Assembly (NCBI RefSeq): GCF_016765585.1 | Contig: NZ_JAESWC010000002.1 | Coordinates: 186,001-250,000, forward strand | DNA: 64,000 nt | Direction of reading: 5' to 3' | Origin: Clostridium rhizosphaerae | GTDB taxonomy: Bacteria > Bacillota > Clostridia > Clostridiales > Clostridiaceae | Made by a program: the position numbers and the translations under genes | Shown: piece by piece, positions 8,747 to 20,266 of the stretch | How positions within the stretch are numbered: position 1 is the stretch's first letter | Layout of the letters: every line of letters begins with the position of its first letter | Notes under the pieces: model-generated | Seen by the model: the letters and a program-made list of their open reading frames with translations, nothing else | Database searches by the model: none | Told to the model about the DNA's origin: nothing

Positions 8747-9609
8747 CGTTTATTCCTCCCATCTGGTGCTTCTTCAATACATTTTACATAAAAATCATAT
8801 CTTTCCTTATCTATCTCATTTTCGTCTACAGCTTCTTTTATAGCACAATTAGGCTCCTTATAGTGTATGCAGCCAGTAAATCTGCATTGTCCAATTAACT
8901 CTCTGAATTCAGGAAAATAAAATTGTATTTCATCTCTTGGAATGAATAATGTATCAAGAGAAGTAAAACCAGGAGTATCAACAATAAATCCATCATTAAA
9001 ATCAACTAATTCGCTATGCCTTGTAGTGTGTTTCCCTCTTCCCAGTTTAGCGCTTATATCTCCAGTTTTCATTAAGTCGTTCCCTATTAATTGATTTAAA
9101 ATTGTAGATTTACCAACTCCCGAAGGTCCGCAAAAGACAGTAATATTATTACTTAAATGTCTCTTTAGCTCCTCTATGCCTTCTCCTGATTTAGCATTAA
9201 TGAGCATGATCTCATATTCAGCTTTTCTAAGCATATTAACTATTTTCATATACTCGTCAATATCAACTAAGTCAATTTTATTGAAGCAAACAACTATTTT
9301 TAAATTATGGTATTCACAAATCATTAAAAACTTATTAAGTAAATCTGAGTTTAAGTCAGGGTTTTTAAAAGTGAATATTATAAATGCCTGAGTAACATTA
9401 GAAACCGCAGGTCTAATAAGTTCACTTGATCTTTCATATATTTTTTCTATAACCCCTTTATTATTCTTAACACTTATCTCAACTCTATCTCCTACCATAG
9501 GGGTAAGTTCATCTAACCTAAACCTTCCCCTTGCCTTACATTCAATTATATCATTATCAATTTTAACATAGTAAAATCCAGCAATACCCTTTATTATAGT
9601 TCCCTGCAT
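8743..9609 (-). CDS. rsgA: Ribosome small-subunit GTPase RsgA
   Basis: A circularly permuted GTPase acting late in 30S maturation. It has an N-terminal OB fold (1-70), then G4 NKID (near residue 112) before G1 GPSGVGKSTI (near 160) and G3 DTPGF (near 215), the permuted order diagnostic of RsgA. A C-terminal zinc cluster follows with the Cys and His of CRFTGCIHYKEPNC. AGGAGG lies close to the ATG. It sits between prkC and rpe, the classic Firmicute order. Confidence 0.96.
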   Translation of the reverse strand: MQGTIIKGIAGFYYVKIDNDIIECKARGRFRLDELTPMVGDRVEISVKNNKGVIEKIYERSSELIRPAVSNVTQAFIIFTFKNPDLNSDLLNKFLMICEYHNLKIVVCFNKIDLVDIDEYMKIVNMLRKAEYEIMLINAKSGEGIEELKRHLSNNITVFCGPSGVGKSTILNQLIGNDLMKTGDISAKLGRGKHTTRHSELVDFNDGFIVDTPGFTSLDTLFIPRDEIQFYFPEFRELIGQCRFTGCIHYKEPNCAIKEAVDENEIDKERYDFYVKCIEEAPDGRNKR

Positions 9610-9637
9610 ATGTCCTCCTATAGTTTAAATGTTGAGG

Positions 9638-11533
9638 TTAAGGTTTTGTTGTGGGTGTACCCTGTCCCTGAGCATCAGGCTTTGATGTAGTTAGTGTTAT
9701 ACTTGAACCCTTTGGAGCCTGCGTATTAGCTTTTAGGCTTTGATCCACTACAATATCAGTATCAGCAGCGCCATTAACAATTAAATTAAAGCCAGCAGAA
9801 TTAGCTTTTGCATTTGCTACAGTAGATTTTGTGAAATCAGGCACAGTTACCTTTTCAGGTTCTTTATATACCTTGTAAGTTACATCTACTGTACTGCCTT
9901 CTTTAACATCCTTAGTATCAGCATTTGGACTTTGAAGTACAATCTTTCCATTTTCATTTGGATCATTAGTATCTATCTTCGTTTTATTTCCCAATTTAAG
10001 TTTAACACTAGTTAAAAGCCCATCAGCCTCTGTTAAAGTTCTTCCATATAAATTCGGTACAGTTGTATACTTAATTTCTTTCCCTTTGCTTATCACCAAA
10101 TCTACTTTAGATTTTGGATTTGCCTGAGTATCACCCTCAGGGTTTTGCCTTATAATAGAATCTTGAGGAATGGTATCGCTAGGTTCATAACTCTTATTTC
10201 CAACTGTAAAACCGCTGTTTTCTATCATCTTAATTGCTGATGCTATATCCATTTCTTTCACGCTTGGTACAGCTGCAGTTCCAGTACCCGAGCTTAAATA
10301 TACTCTTACTTCGGAATTTGTTTTAACAGTAGTTCCCTCTTCAGGAGAGACAGTTATTACTGTACCTTCAGGACTATCACTTTTCTGTTTATCAACAACA
10401 ACAAGCTTTAATCCTTTATCTTCAACAGTTTTTCTAGCATCGTTCTCACTTAATCCTTTTATTGCAGGAACAGCAACTTCATTTTGTGATACAGATGCTT
10501 TGTTAGGATTAAATTTTTTATCCATATAGTACCACCCTGCAAAAGAACCCACAGCAATTACTAAAACAGCAAGTGGTACTAGAATAAGAACAAGCTTTTT
10601 TGTACTCATTTTAGATGTTTTTTTAGTTTCACTATCTTCTGTATCGTAATTTGTAACAGGACTCATAACTCTTGTATAATCATCTGTCGAATTATCTAGT
10701 TCAACTTTATAGTTTGAGTTGTTCTTAATCCTTTGTAAATCCAATAATAAATCTTTTACATTTTGATATCTTGCTATAGGATCTTTTTCCATTGCTTTTA
10801 ATATAAGATTATTCAATCCATCAGGAATATTATTATTTAGTTGTTTAGGTGGTACCACCGGTTCCTGAAGATGCTTTAAAGCCACTGAAACAGGACTTTC
10901 AGCATCATAGGGCACTCTGCCAGTGAGCATCTCATAAACTACCACACCGAGTGAATATATATCTGTTCTTGAATCCACAAAAGAACCTTTTGCCTGCTCT
11001 GGAGAAAAATAATGTGCCGATCCCATAACTTTGTTAGTATTTGTTATAGTAACAGAATTTGCCGCTTTAGCAATACCAAAGTCTGTCACTTTTACAATTC
11101 CATCATCAGTAACCATAATATTCTGAGGCTTAATATCTCTATGTATTATATTATTTTTATGAGCACATTCAATAGCCTTTGCAATCTGAATAGAAATATC
11201 CAAAGTTCTATTATAATCTAATCTGCCATTTTGAATAATAACTTCTTTAAGAGTCTTCCCATGTATATATTCCATTACAATATAATTGATATTTTCCTGA
11301 GAACCTACATCATAAATATTAACGATATTACTATGAGTAATACTTCCAGCCGCAGCTGCTTCAGCTTTAAATTTATCTACAAATTCCTTATCTTTTGAAA
11401 ATTCATCTTTAAGTATTTTTACTGCTACATATCTATTTAAAAGATGGCATTTTGCTTTATATACTATAGACATACCGCCTTCGCCAATCTTTTCTATAAT
11501 TTCGTATCTATTCCCTAGTAAAGTTCCTATCAT
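9638..11533 (-). CDS. prkC: PASTA-domain Ser/Thr protein kinase (PrkC/StkP type)
   Basis: A transmembrane Hanks-type kinase that senses muropeptides or lipid II and controls growth, division and germination in Firmicutes. The cytoplasmic kinase domain shows the Gly loop GEGGMSIVYKA, VAVKILK (catalytic Lys near 40), HRDIKPQN (near 136) and DFGIAKA. One membrane segment lies near residues 318-340. Outside the cell there are four PASTA repeats (about 355-615), each starting (V/A)P; the last is shortened. It ends in a Thr/Pro tail. It overlaps the end of prpC by 26 bases, so kinase and phosphatase are translated as a pair. 631 residues is normal. Confidence 0.97.
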   Translation of the reverse strand: MIGTLLGNRYEIIEKIGEGGMSIVYKAKCHLLNRYVAVKILKDEFSKDKEFVDKFKAEAAAAGSITHSNIVNIYDVGSQENINYIVMEYIHGKTLKEVIIQNGRLDYNRTLDISIQIAKAIECAHKNNIIHRDIKPQNIMVTDDGIVKVTDFGIAKAANSVTITNTNKVMGSAHYFSPEQAKGSFVDSRTDIYSLGVVVYEMLTGRVPYDAESPVSVALKHLQEPVVPPKQLNNNIPDGLNNLILKAMEKDPIARYQNVKDLLLDLQRIKNNSNYKVELDNSTDDYTRVMSPVTNYDTEDSETKKTSKMSTKKLVLILVPLAVLVIAVGSFAGWYYMDKKFNPNKASVSQNEVAVPAIKGLSENDARKTVEDKGLKLVVVDKQKSDSPEGTVITVSPEEGTTVKTNSEVRVYLSSGTGTAAVPSVKEMDIASAIKMIENSGFTVGNKSYEPSDTIPQDSIIRQNPEGDTQANPKSKVDLVISKGKEIKYTTVPNLYGRTLTEADGLLTSVKLKLGNKTKIDTNDPNENGKIVLQSPNADTKDVKEGSTVDVTYKVYKEPEKVTVPDFTKSTVANAKANSAGFNLIVNGAADTDIVVDQSLKANTQAPKGSSITLTTSKPDAQGQGTPTTKP

Positions 11534-12251
11534 TCTTACACTCTCCTTCGAATATAATAACTGTTATGTTATCTCTGCCACCATTTTGTTTGCTTAGCTC
11601 TATTAATTTTTTACAGGCTGTCTCATTAGTGTTATTGATAACAATATTATAGATTTCATCTTCAGTCAAAGAATTTGTTAACCCATCGCTACATAAAAGC
11701 ACCCTATCAATATATTGTAGATCAACCAGATAGGTATCCACATCTACTACAGGAGCTGTACCTAATGAACGAGTTATAATATTCTTATTAGGATGAGCTG
11801 CCGCTTCCTCAGCAGTTATAGTACCATTATCTACGAGCTGCTGAACAAGAGAATGATCCTTTGTAACTTGAATAAGTCTACCTTTGCTTACAACATAGCA
11901 TCTACTATCTCCTACATTTGCTACTACCAATTTGTTACCCGCTGCTAAACAAACTGTTATGGTGGTTCCCATACCGGTTAAAGTAGTATTAGTTTGTGAG
12001 AATTCATAGATTTGCTTATTGGAAAACTGAATTGCATCCTTTATTACTATCTCTAAATCTTCTAAACTTTGTAAAGAATTTATATAATCTATAACTTTAT
12101 CTACAGCTATTTTACTGGCTATTTCTCCAGCATTATGTCCTCCCATACCATCAGCAACCACATAGATCTTTTTGATATCGTCCTCATGATACCCCATACT
12201 ATCTTCGTTAATCTTTCTTATGTTGCCAATATCTGACATCAACCCCACCAT
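11508..12251 (-). CDS. prpC: PP2C-type protein phosphatase, partner of PrkC
   Basis: Removes phosphate from Ser/Thr residues placed by PrkC. The 247-residue protein contains the metal-binding motifs of bacterial PP2C: IGNIRKINEDS near the start, VADGMGGHNAGE (Asp and Gly near 33), VGDSRCY, CSDGLTNSL and GRDNITVI. The start used here follows AGAGGTG at the very end of rlmN. A second ATG four codons downstream is possible. The overlap with prkC and the 3-base gap after rlmN show tight coupling. Confidence 0.96.
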   Translation of the reverse strand: MVGLMSDIGNIRKINEDSMGYHEDDIKKIYVVADGMGGHNAGEIASKIAVDKVIDYINSLQSLEDLEIVIKDAIQFSNKQIYEFSQTNTTLTGMGTTITVCLAAGNKLVVANVGDSRCYVVSKGRLIQVTKDHSLVQQLVDNGTITAEEAAAHPNKNIITRSLGTAPVVDVDTYLVDLQYIDRVLLCSDGLTNSLTEDEIYNIVINNTNETACKKLIELSKQNGGRDNITVIIFEGECKNDRNFTRE

Positions 12252-12254
12252 TAC

Positions 12255-13301
12255 CTACACCTCTTCTTCACTTTTTGTTTGTTCAATAAAACTTCTTCTT
12301 AGCTGTCCACAAGCTGCATTTATATCTGAGCCCATTTCCTTTCTTATAGTTGTCTCTATTCCATAATTACATAAAGTATTATAAAAGTTTTCAACATTCT
12401 TTAAAGAAGATTTTTTATATGACTTTTCAGTTATTTCATTTATAGGTATTAAATTAACGTGGCATAAAATATTTTTGATTAAGTGAGAAAGCTCTTTAGC
12501 ATGATCATTACTATCATTAGTATTATTAATTAAGGCATATTCAAAAGTTATTCTTCTATTTGTTTTCTGTGTATAATACTTGCATGCATCGATTAATTCA
12601 GCTATCGAATATTTATATGCAACAGGCATAGTTAATTTTCTTAGTGCATCATTTGGAGCATGCAAAGAAATTGCAAGGGTAATTTGTAAATTCAAATCTG
12701 CCAATTCGTATATTTTAGGTACCAATCCACAGGTTGAAAGTGTAATATGTCTTTGACCAATATTTAAACCGTACTCTGAATTAGCAAGTTTAATAAACTT
12801 TACAACATTTTCATAATTATCTAAGGGCTCTCCGCTTCCCATCAGTACAACATTTGAAATTCTTTCACCAATTTCGTTCTGGCAAACCATAATTTGAGAT
12901 AAAATCTCACCACTGCTCAGATTCCTGACAACACCCTCCAGGGTTGATGCGCAAAATTTACAGCCCATTTTACAACCCACTTGTGTAGAGACGCAAATAG
13001 AATTTCCATGCTTATATTTCATAACTACACTTTCTATAATATTACCATCGCTGTATCTTAACAAGAATTTACTTGTTCCATCTTTTTCTGATATCAATAA
13101 ATTTACTACTTCAGGTATTTCTAAATAAAAATAGTCCTTTAATTTATTTATAAGCAAAGCTGGAATATTGTTCATATCATCAAAGCACCATGTACCTTTA
13201 TATATCCAGTCCATAATCTGCTTTGCTCTAAATGTACTTTCACTATTGTCTTTCATCCAATCTTTTAGTTCATCTAATGTTAAATTTAAAATATTAATCA
13301 T
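12255..13301 (-). CDS. rlmN: 23S rRNA A2503 / tRNA A37 methyltransferase RlmN
   Basis: A radical-SAM enzyme that methylates C2 of A2503 in 23S rRNA and A37 in certain tRNAs. The iron-sulfur motif is CKMGCKFC (about 119-126). The methyl-carrying Cys sits near the C-terminus in AACGQLR, and GSGEPLDNY is the SAM-binding GGE-like motif. It is 348 residues long, the typical size. It lies between rsmB (8-base gap) and prpC (3-base gap) in the continuous minus-strand operon. Confidence 0.97.
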   Translation of the reverse strand: MINILNLTLDELKDWMKDNSESTFRAKQIMDWIYKGTWCFDDMNNIPALLINKLKDYFYLEIPEVVNLLISEKDGTSKFLLRYSDGNIIESVVMKYKHGNSICVSTQVGCKMGCKFCASTLEGVVRNLSSGEILSQIMVCQNEIGERISNVVLMGSGEPLDNYENVVKFIKLANSEYGLNIGQRHITLSTCGLVPKIYELADLNLQITLAISLHAPNDALRKLTMPVAYKYSIAELIDACKYYTQKTNRRITFEYALINNTNDSNDHAKELSHLIKNILCHVNLIPINEITEKSYKKSSLKNVENFYNTLCNYGIETTIRKEMGSDINAACGQLRRSFIEQTKSEEEV

Positions 13302-13309
13302 ACAAACAC

Positions 13310-14641
13310 CTACTGTAATCTTTTGAATTTTGCAATAAAAAATCCGTCCATTGATTCATTTGGTAAAATGGTTACTCCAAATTCACCATAAACTATATTT
13401 TCAGCACTACCAAAAAATAAAGACTCCATTGAAAAGTTATTGAACTTACTTAAAAACCATTTAACATTTTCTTCATTCTCTTTTTTATTAAGAGTACAGG
13501 TTGAATACATAAGTACTCCTCCAACCTTAACATATTTAGATGCATTATTCATAATGCTCTTTTGTATATTTACTAAGTCTTTAAGCTGGTTATTATTTTT
13601 AGTCCACTTTATCTCAGGTTTTTTTCTAATAATGCCAAGACCGGAACATGGAACATCTATTAATACTCTATCCGCAGTATTATTAAGTTTTTCATCATAT
13701 GTGGTTGAGTCTAAAACTCCATACTCTATATTGCTAATTGCAAGTCTATCTGCATTCTTCTTTATTAATGATAACTTATCCTTATGAACATCAAATGCAT
13801 ATACTTTTCCAGTATTATTCATAATTTCTGAAATATGAGTTGTTTTTCCTCCTGGTGCGCTGCAAAGATCCAAAACAGTTAAATCCGGCTTTATATCCAT
13901 TGATGGCGCTACAAGCATAGCACTTTCGTCTTGAACAGTAGCGAATCCTTCCTTGAATAAAGGATTTTGTTCTATATTTTTCCCTTTTATAATTTTTATC
14001 GCTTCAGGACAAACAGCACCCTCTTCAATAATATAACCAGCAGAATCAAGAAGATTATATGCATCTTCATAATTAGTCTTTAAGCTATTGACTCTAAGAG
14101 TAACATTGGGAGTACAGTTAAGTCCGCTTAGTATCTTTTCTGTATTCTCTAACCCATACTGTTTTACAAATAAATCTACCATCCAAGGATCAAACGAATA
14201 GATAAAACATATTTCATCAATTTTATTTTTAAATACAATATTTAAGTTATCTTTATTTCTAAGATAGTTTCTTAAAACACCATTCACAAGTTTTGATGCA
14301 GATAAAGACTTGTATTTCTTTACTAATTCTACAGCTTCATTGACAACTGCAAAATCGGGTACTTTATCTAAATATTTAATTTGATATACTGAAACTCTTA
14401 AGACATTCAGCACTAAACTATCCAGTTTAGATGTGCCTGTTTTTAAAAAAACAGCTAATATTTTGTCTATGGTATACTTATATTTAAGTGTACCATAGAC
14501 TATTTCAGTTACAAGTCCTTTATCTCTATCATCAAGGTTTGATTTATTAAGCTCTGCATTAATTACTATGTTTGAGTAAGAACCTTTATTTATTATACTT
14601 TCAAGTATATCTACAGCTAGTTTTCTAGTATAGTTCATCAT
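13310..14641 (-). CDS. rsmB: 16S rRNA (cytosine967-C5)-methyltransferase RsmB
   Basis: Adds a methyl to C967 of 16S rRNA. It has an N-terminal NusB-like RNA-binding domain (1-140) and a C-terminal SAM domain with [12 protein letters not shown]. Of the two catalytic cysteines, one is in DVPCSGLG and the other in [12 protein letters not shown]. 443 residues is the normal size. The gene contains a strong 10-bp hairpin (14465-14500) that falls wholly within codons and is probably incidental. It starts 23 bases after the stop of the YugP peptidase gene. Confidence 0.96.
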   Translation of the reverse strand: MMNYTRKLAVDILESIINKGSYSNIVINAELNKSNLDDRDKGLVTEIVYGTLKYKYTIDKILAVFLKTGTSKLDSLVLNVLRVSVYQIKYLDKVPDFAVVNEAVELVKKYKSLSASKLVNGVLRNYLRNKDNLNIVFKNKIDEICFIYSFDPWMVDLFVKQYGLENTEKILSGLNCTPNVTLRVNSLKTNYEDAYNLLDSAGYIIEEGAVCPEAIKIIKGKNIEQNPLFKEGFATVQDESAMLVAPSMDIKPDLTVLDLCSAPGGKTTHISEIMNNTGKVYAFDVHKDKLSLIKKNADRLAISNIEYGVLDSTTYDEKLNNTADRVLIDVPCSGLGIIRKKPEIKWTKNNNQLKDLVNIQKSIMNNASKYVKVGGVLMYSTCTLNKKENEENVKWFLSKFNNFSMESLFFGSAENIVYGEFGVTILPNESMDGFFIAKFKRLQ

Positions 14642-14664
14642 TAAACCTCAATTCATGTTATAAT

Positions 14665-15345
14665 TTAATCCCTGCTTCTGTTGCTTATCAATATCAATCT
14701 CAAAAGCTGCGAAATTGCCATTAAAGCAGCTGCTACATAAGTCATTGCAGCTGCACTTAAAACTGACTTTGCTCCAGCTAATTCGTCGTTAGAAAGAATG
14801 GACTTATTTTCTAGTATATTTAAAGCTCTTCTAGAAGCATCAAATTCTACAGGTAAGGTAATAAGCTGAAATAAAACTACAGCAGTAAATAACAATATAC
14901 CTAACCTAAAAAGTCCTGACCATCCTAAGAACATACCTAAAATAAACAGTATCCATGATAGATTAGAACTTAGGTTAACCACTGGAACAATAGAATTTCT
15001 TAAACTTAATGGAACGTAATTTTCTTTATGCTGTATTGCATGGCCTGTTTCATGAGCTGCTACTCCTATAGAAGCAATAGAAGCACCATAAAATACATCC
15101 TGTGAAAGTCTCATTACCTTATTTGAAGGATCATAATGATCTGAAAGTTTACCGCTTATTATTTCCACTGGAATATCGTAAAGACCATTATAATCAAGCA
15201 ACATTCGAGCAACTTGTGCTCCTGTATACCCATTAATGCTATTTATTTGCAAATATTTATTGAAAGTAGAATTGATTTTATGTTGAGCAAAAAGAGATAT
15301 TATTAATGCTAGGATAAGTATAATAAAACTGCTATCAAATATCAC
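14665..15345 (-). CDS. Zinc-dependent membrane peptidase, YugP family
   Basis: A 226-residue membrane protease-like protein. The N-terminal segment (residues 1-20) is hydrophobic, HETGHAIQH (HExxH type) is the zinc site, and two or three further hydrophobic stretches follow to the C-terminus. I start it at the GTG at 15345 because AAAGGAGG ends 7 bases before it; the ATG ten codons upstream would place that Shine-Dalgarno inside the gene. The physiological substrate is not known. It is regularly found between fmt and rsmB in clostridia. Confidence 0.9.
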   Translation of the reverse strand: MIFDSSFIILILALIISLFAQHKINSTFNKYLQINSINGYTGAQVARMLLDYNGLYDIPVEIISGKLSDHYDPSNKVMRLSQDVFYGASIASIGVAAHETGHAIQHKENYVPLSLRNSIVPVVNLSSNLSWILFILGMFLGWSGLFRLGILLFTAVVLFQLITLPVEFDASRRALNILENKSILSNDELAGAKSVLSAAAMTYVAAALMAISQLLRLILISNRSRD

Positions 15346-15379
15346 AGATATTCCTCCTTTCAAATGAAAGTACAATTAA

Positions 15380-16324
15380 TTAGGACTTCTTACTTTCCTC
15401 TAAAATTACTCCTTCTTCTATAGCATTCCCCTTTATAAACTCCTCTACACTTAATGGCTTTCCTCCTGGAAACTGTATTTTTTTCAAGAGCAGCACTCCA
15501 TCACCAGTTGCTACTTCTATACCAAGCTTTGTTACTTTCATGATATAGCCAGGTAAATTATTAACTTTTTTATTTATTATATCAGCATCAAAAATTTTCA
15601 TGTTTATACCATTGTACTCCGTGTGAGCTGCAGGTCGTGGATTTAAACCTCTAATTAAATCTTTAATTTGTTTGCTTTTTAGGTTCCAATTTATTCTTCC
15701 CAGATCTTTTGTAAGCATAGATGCGTATGTGCTAGAGCTTGAGTCCTGCTTAACAGTCATAATTTCATTATTTGATAATTTTTCAATAGTATCAATCAGT
15801 AAATCTGCACCGTCTATCATTAGTATGTCATGCAGTTCGCCAGCAGTTAAGTCTTCTGAAATTTCAACTTCGCTCTTTAAAAGCATATCGCCAGTATCCA
15901 GTCCAATATCCATTAGCATTGTAGTATTTCCTGTCTTACTTTCACCATTAATTATTGCCCAATTTATAGGTGCGGCTCCTCTATACCTAGGTAAAAGAGA
16001 AGCATGCAGGTTTATGCAACCGAACTTTGGGATATCTAATACTTCTTTAGGAAGTATTTGCCCAAAAGCTACAACAATTATAAAGTCAGGTTCTATCTTT
16101 TTTAGTAACTCTATACACTCATTATCATTTTTTATCTTAATAGGTTGAAATACAGAGATATTATTCTTTAAGGCTTCATTCTTTACAGGAGACATAGTCA
16201 CCTTATTACCTCTGCCTTTTGGCCTATCAGGTTGTGTAAAAACTGCAGCAACCTGATGATGTTCAATAAGTTTTTTTAATGAAGGCACCGCAAATTCCGG
16301 TGTACCCATAAAAACTATTTTCAT
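15380..16324 (-). CDS. fmt: Methionyl-tRNA formyltransferase
   Basis: Formylates initiator Met-tRNA. The N-terminal formyltransferase domain begins [16 protein letters not shown], with [20 protein letters not shown] holding the catalytic Asn-His-Asp set. A C-terminal OB-like domain covers about 205-314. I use the ATG at 16324, one base after the def stop; the GTG four codons earlier lacks the family N-terminus and a spaced ribosome site. Coupled to def, as in nearly all bacteria, because the two proteins act at opposite ends of the same formyl cycle. Confidence 0.96.
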   Translation of the reverse strand: MKIVFMGTPEFAVPSLKKLIEHHQVAAVFTQPDRPKGRGNKVTMSPVKNEALKNNISVFQPIKIKNDNECIELLKKIEPDFIIVVAFGQILPKEVLDIPKFGCINLHASLLPRYRGAAPINWAIINGESKTGNTTMLMDIGLDTGDMLLKSEVEISEDLTAGELHDILMIDGADLLIDTIEKLSNNEIMTVKQDSSSSTYASMLTKDLGRINWNLKSKQIKDLIRGLNPRPAAHTEYNGINMKIFDADIINKKVNNLPGYIMKVTKLGIEVATGDGVLLLKKIQFPGGKPLSVEEFIKGNAIEEGVILEESKKS

Positions 16325-16325
16325 G

Positions 16326-16775
16326 TTATTCTTCACCTTCTACTAATTTATCTACGAATAATACACCATCTAAATGATCAATTTCATGGCATAAAGCCCT
16401 ACATAAAAGGCCTTCACCTTCAATTATAATTTCCTCGCTATTTTCATTTAAGGCTTTTACTTTTATTCTCTCTGGTCTTAAAACCTTACCTTGTTCTCCT
16501 GGTATGCTCAAACAACCTTCTTCATCTAAGTAACTTCCTTCTGTTTCAATAATCTCCGGATTTATTACGACGATAGGTCCATCGCCCACGTCAACTACGG
16601 CTATTCTTTTTAAGATACCAACTTGAGGAGCTGCTAATCCAACACCATCAGCTGCATACATTGTTTCTATCATATCTTTTATAAGAGTTAAAGTTCTGTC
16701 ATTTACCTCTTCAACTCTTTTACACTTTTTTCTTAATATTTCGTCGCCAATTGTTCTAATATTTCTTATTGCCAT
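16326..16775 (-). CDS. def: Peptide deformylase
   Basis: Removes the formyl group from nascent proteins. All three diagnostic motifs are present: [10 protein letters not shown] (43-52), EEGCLSIPG (with the metal-binding Cys) and CHEIDHLDG (HExxH). At 149 residues it is a type-1 enzyme. The start has a GGAGGT about 8 bases upstream. It lies between priA (24-base gap) and fmt (1-base gap). Confidence 0.97.
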   Translation of the reverse strand: MAIRNIRTIGDEILRKKCKRVEEVNDRTLTLIKDMIETMYAADGVGLAAPQVGILKRIAVVDVGDGPIVVINPEIIETEGSYLDEEGCLSIPGEQGKVLRPERIKVKALNENSEEIIIEGEGLLCRALCHEIDHLDGVLFVDKLVEGEE

Positions 16776-16798
16776 AATATAGTTATACCTCCAGTTAT

Positions 16799-19000
16799 CT
16801 ATAATAAATTTGTAGGGTTAATATCCAAACTTACGCGTATTTCATTATAAACTTGTCTTAGTGAATCATAAATAATATTTTTTATATTATTTGCTAAAAC
16901 ATAATCTATCTGACCCTTTAATAATATCTGCCACCTATAATATTCATTGATTTTAGAGATGGAGCACGGACAGGGACCTAGCATTTCTATTTTATCATCT
17001 TTTTTCAATATTTGTTTTAATAATACGCCAATATTTTGTATATTTTTTATTAATATATCCTCTTTTTTACTGCTCATATTTATAGAAAATATTTTTGAAA
17101 ATGGTGGATAGTTCATATCCCGTCTTATGGATATCTCATCATTATAAAATCCTTCATAATTATTAGATATTGAGTAACCAATGCTATAATTTTCGGGATT
17201 ATATGTTTGTACTATAACCTTCCCAGGTTTTTCTCCTCTTCCAGCCCTTCCAGCTACTTGAGTTATAAGTTGAAAAGTTCTTTCTCCCGACCTGTAGTCT
17301 GGTAAGTTTAAAGATAAGTCTGCGGCAATTACTCCAACCAAAGTAACATTTTTAAAATCTAGGCCCTTTGCTATCATCTGAGTTCCTACTAAAATGTCAG
17401 CCTCATGATGCTTAAAAGACTTATAAATATGCTCATAGGAATGTTTATTTCTAGTAGTATCAAAATCCATTCTTAAGGTTCTCGCCTTTGGAAAGTATTT
17501 CTTAATCTCATGTTCTATTTTCTCAGTTCCTATACCAAAATATTTTACATATTTGCTTCTACATTTTGGGCAAATACTAGTTGATTTTTGTTTAATTCCG
17601 CAATAGTGGCACTCTAAAGAATTACTTTCATTGTGATACGTTAATGATATATCACAATTAGGACATTTAAATACATAACCACATTTCCTGCAAGACACAA
17701 ATGGCGAGTACCCTCTTCTATTTAAAAATAAAATAATCTGCTCTTTATTTGTCAAAGCCATCTCAATTTCTTCGTATAAAGCTTTACTAAAAATAGATCT
17801 GTTGTTATCTAATAATTCTTCTCTCATATCAACTAACTTAATACTTGGAAGTACAGCATTATCAGCACGGGTATTCATTTTTAATAACTCAATTGTATCA
17901 GACTTTGCTTTATAATATGTATCTATGGAAGGGGTTGCTGATCCTAATACAAGTATACTCTTATTTTCAGAACATCTATACTCAGCTATCTCATAAGCTG
18001 TATACTTGGGATCACTGTCAGACTTATAACTAGTTTCATGTTCCTCGTCTATTATAATGAGTCCTAAGTTGTTAAAGGGTAAGAAAACAGCAGATCTTGC
18101 TCCTATAGCTACCTTAACTCGCTGTTCTTTTACTCTAATCCATTCATCATATCGTTCTCCTTCAGAAAGCCTGCTGTGAAAAACAGCAATATTTTCTCCA
18201 AACCGTCCTTTAAATCTCTCAACCATTTGCGGAGTAAGTGAAATCTCGGGTACTAAAATTATAGAGTCTTTATTATTATTAATCATCTGACTTACAAGTT
18301 TCATGTAAACTTCGGTTTTACCGCTTCCAGTAACTCCATGAAGCAGAAAAATATTTTTATCAGAACTGCTTATTTTATCTAAAACATTTTTTTGTTCATA
18401 ATTTAAAGTTTTTTCAGAGTATGCATTAAACTTTCTTTGATCAAATCTATCAATATATATCTTTTCATTATCTAAATAATTATACTTCAGTAATGTGTTG
18501 ATAGAAGAAAGTGATATTTCGAACTTATTTACCAATTCATTTTTGTTATACTTTCCATTATTACTTAGTATTAAATTATAAATTGATATATATGGCTCTT
18601 TGTTATATTTGCCTTCCAATTGTTTACCTGCATAAATTACTTGGCTAGTCTTTCTTTGCATTCCTTTAGTTATGCCAGGAGGAAGAATAGATTTTATAGC
18701 TTCCAAGTAAGTGCATAAATATCTTTCCCTCATAAACTTAATCAAGTTTATATCTTCTTCCCGTAAGAAAGAAAACTCATAGCTAATCCCTAATATTTCT
18801 TTTGTCCTTGTTTCCTCTGAACACTCTTCATATAGTTCAACAACAAAACCATCGATTTTTTTATTGCCTATACCAAAAGGAACCTTTACAATAAAGCCTA
18901 ACTTTAATATTTCTTTCAAATTATTAGGAATAGAGTAGGTAAATATTTTATCTACTTGTAAAGAGCTGTTATTGACAATAATACCTGCATATTTATACAC
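16799..19000 (-). CDS. priA: Primosomal replication-restart helicase PriA
   Basis: Loads the replisome at repaired forks. It has an N-terminal DNA-binding region (1-200), Walker [12 protein letters not shown] (near 223), the DExH box [13 protein letters not shown], and a double zinc-binding cluster with [18 protein letters not shown] and CPKC (about 430-480). C-terminal helicase motif [12 protein letters not shown] follows. 733 residues is standard. The 80 bases between coaBC and priA hold no gene that I can see, and priA probably belongs to the same long operon as its neighbours. Confidence 0.97.
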   Translation of the reverse strand: MYKYAGIIVNNSSLQVDKIFTYSIPNNLKEILKLGFIVKVPFGIGNKKIDGFVVELYEECSEETRTKEILGISYEFSFLREEDINLIKFMRERYLCTYLEAIKSILPPGITKGMQRKTSQVIYAGKQLEGKYNKEPYISIYNLILSNNGKYNKNELVNKFEISLSSINTLLKYNYLDNEKIYIDRFDQRKFNAYSEKTLNYEQKNVLDKISSSDKNIFLLHGVTGSGKTEVYMKLVSQMINNNKDSIILVPEISLTPQMVERFKGRFGENIAVFHSRLSEGERYDEWIRVKEQRVKVAIGARSAVFLPFNNLGLIIIDEEHETSYKSDSDPKYTAYEIAEYRCSENKSILVLGSATPSIDTYYKAKSDTIELLKMNTRADNAVLPSIKLVDMREELLDNNRSIFSKALYEEIEMALTNKEQIILFLNRRGYSPFVSCRKCGYVFKCPNCDISLTYHNESNSLECHYCGIKQKSTSICPKCRSKYVKYFGIGTEKIEHEIKKYFPKARTLRMDFDTTRNKHSYEHIYKSFKHHEADILVGTQMIAKGLDFKNVTLVGVIAADLSLNLPDYRSGERTFQLITQVAGRAGRGEKPGKVIVQTYNPENYSIGYSISNNYEGFYNDEISIRRDMNYPPFSKIFSINMSSKKEDILIKNIQNIGVLLKQILKKDDKIEMLGPCPCSISKINEYYRWQILLKGQIDYVLANNIKNIIYDSLRQVYNEIRVSLDINPTNLL

Positions 19001-19080
19001 TAAATCACCCTTTTAATATTATTTAAATTAAAAAGGGGTTAATCCGGAATATAAAATCACCAGGTTCGCCCCTAACCATA

Positions 19081-20265
19081 TTATTTATTAATTAAATTAA
19101 AAAGTTCCCTAGCAACAATTCTTTTAGGCATTTTATCCAATTGAATTTTTTCCCCTAATCTGCCCATTATTAAAACTTTATTTTCATCTGAGGCAAATCC
19201 AGTGTCATTGCTTAGTATATCATTAGCTACTATATAGTCTAAGTTTTTATTTATCAATTTTAATTGTGCATTCTGAGCTAGATCATTACTTTCTGCTGCA
19301 AATCCTACTAGCAATTGATGCTCTTTTAATTCTCCTAATTTCTTTAATATGTCATTATCTTTTTCTAAGGCAAGAGATAAATTGTTTTCTTTCTTCTTAA
19401 TCTTAATGTTAGAATATTGTGAAGGCTTATAGTCAGCTACAGCAGCAGACATAATAACTATATCGCTGTCTTTAAACTGTTCTAAAACCTGATCATACAT
19501 CTCTTGATTTGTAGCAACATTAATAATCTTAACTCCAAAAGGCGTCTTTAAAGAAGTAGGTCCTGAAACTAAAGTAACCTCAGCTCCTCTATCACGTGCT
19601 TCTTCAGCAATAGAATACCCCATTTTGCCAGTTGACTTATTAGTTATAAACCTCACTGGATCAATAGGTGCTATAGTAGGACCAGCAGTTACCAAAACCT
19701 TTTTATTTTTGAGATCCTTTTTATCATATAATAAACTTGAAACATAATTTGTAATAAGTTCAGTATCTGCCAATTTCCCCTCACCATCATCACCACAAGC
19801 AAGTCTTCCACTTTGAGGAGCTATAAATTTGTATCCCAAATTACTTAATTTATGTATATTATCCTGAACAATGGGGTTTTTATACATATTGGTATTCATA
19901 GCTGGTGCAAAAACAACCGGCGCAGTTGTAGCCATTATAGTGGTGGACAGCATGTCATCAGCAATACCGCCTGCTACTTTTCCTATAATATTAGCTGTAG
20001 CAGGAACAATAAGCACTAAATCAGCTTTTTTTGCAAGAGAAATATGCTGAATTTCCCACGCCTTAGGTTCAGCAAACATATCATTTACGACCATATTTTG
20101 ACTTAAAGATTGGAAACTAAGCGGTGTTACAAATTGCGAGGAACTTTTGGTCATTATTACATGAACGTCATAATTTTCCTTTTTAAGTCTGCTTATAACA
20201 TCTAAGGCCTTATAAGCAGCAATACCTCCACAAACACCAACTAACACCGTTTTTTTTGAGTTCAT
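19081..20265 (-). CDS. coaBC: Bifunctional phosphopantothenoylcysteine decarboxylase / phosphopantothenate-cysteine ligase
   Basis: Catalyses two consecutive steps of coenzyme A synthesis. The N-terminal flavoprotein CoaC domain (1-180) has GVCGGIAAYKA, PATANIIGKVAGGIADD and PAMNTNMYKNP. The C-terminal CoaB domain (190-394) has VTAGPT and the CTP-binding STGKMG and AAVADYKP. One base separates it from rpoZ, so the two are coupled. With coaD at the other end of this region, two loci of the CoA pathway fall in the window. Confidence 0.97.
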   Translation of the reverse strand: MNSKKTVLVGVCGGIAAYKALDVISRLKKENYDVHVIMTKSSSQFVTPLSFQSLSQNMVVNDMFAEPKAWEIQHISLAKKADLVLIVPATANIIGKVAGGIADDMLSTTIMATTAPVVFAPAMNTNMYKNPIVQDNIHKLSNLGYKFIAPQSGRLACGDDGEGKLADTELITNYVSSLLYDKKDLKNKKVLVTAGPTIAPIDPVRFITNKSTGKMGYSIAEEARDRGAEVTLVSGPTSLKTPFGVKIINVATNQEMYDQVLEQFKDSDIVIMSAAVADYKPSQYSNIKIKKKENNLSLALEKDNDILKKLGELKEHQLLVGFAAESNDLAQNAQLKLINKNLDYIVANDILSNDTGFASDENKVLIMGRLGEKIQLDKMPKRIVARELFNLINK

Positions 20266-20266
20266 T

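Noticed and set aside
14465-14500. Strong hairpin GTCTATGGTA...TACCATAGAC
   Set aside because: It lies wholly inside rsmB codons, with no T-run and no boundary to explain, so it is probably a chance palindrome.
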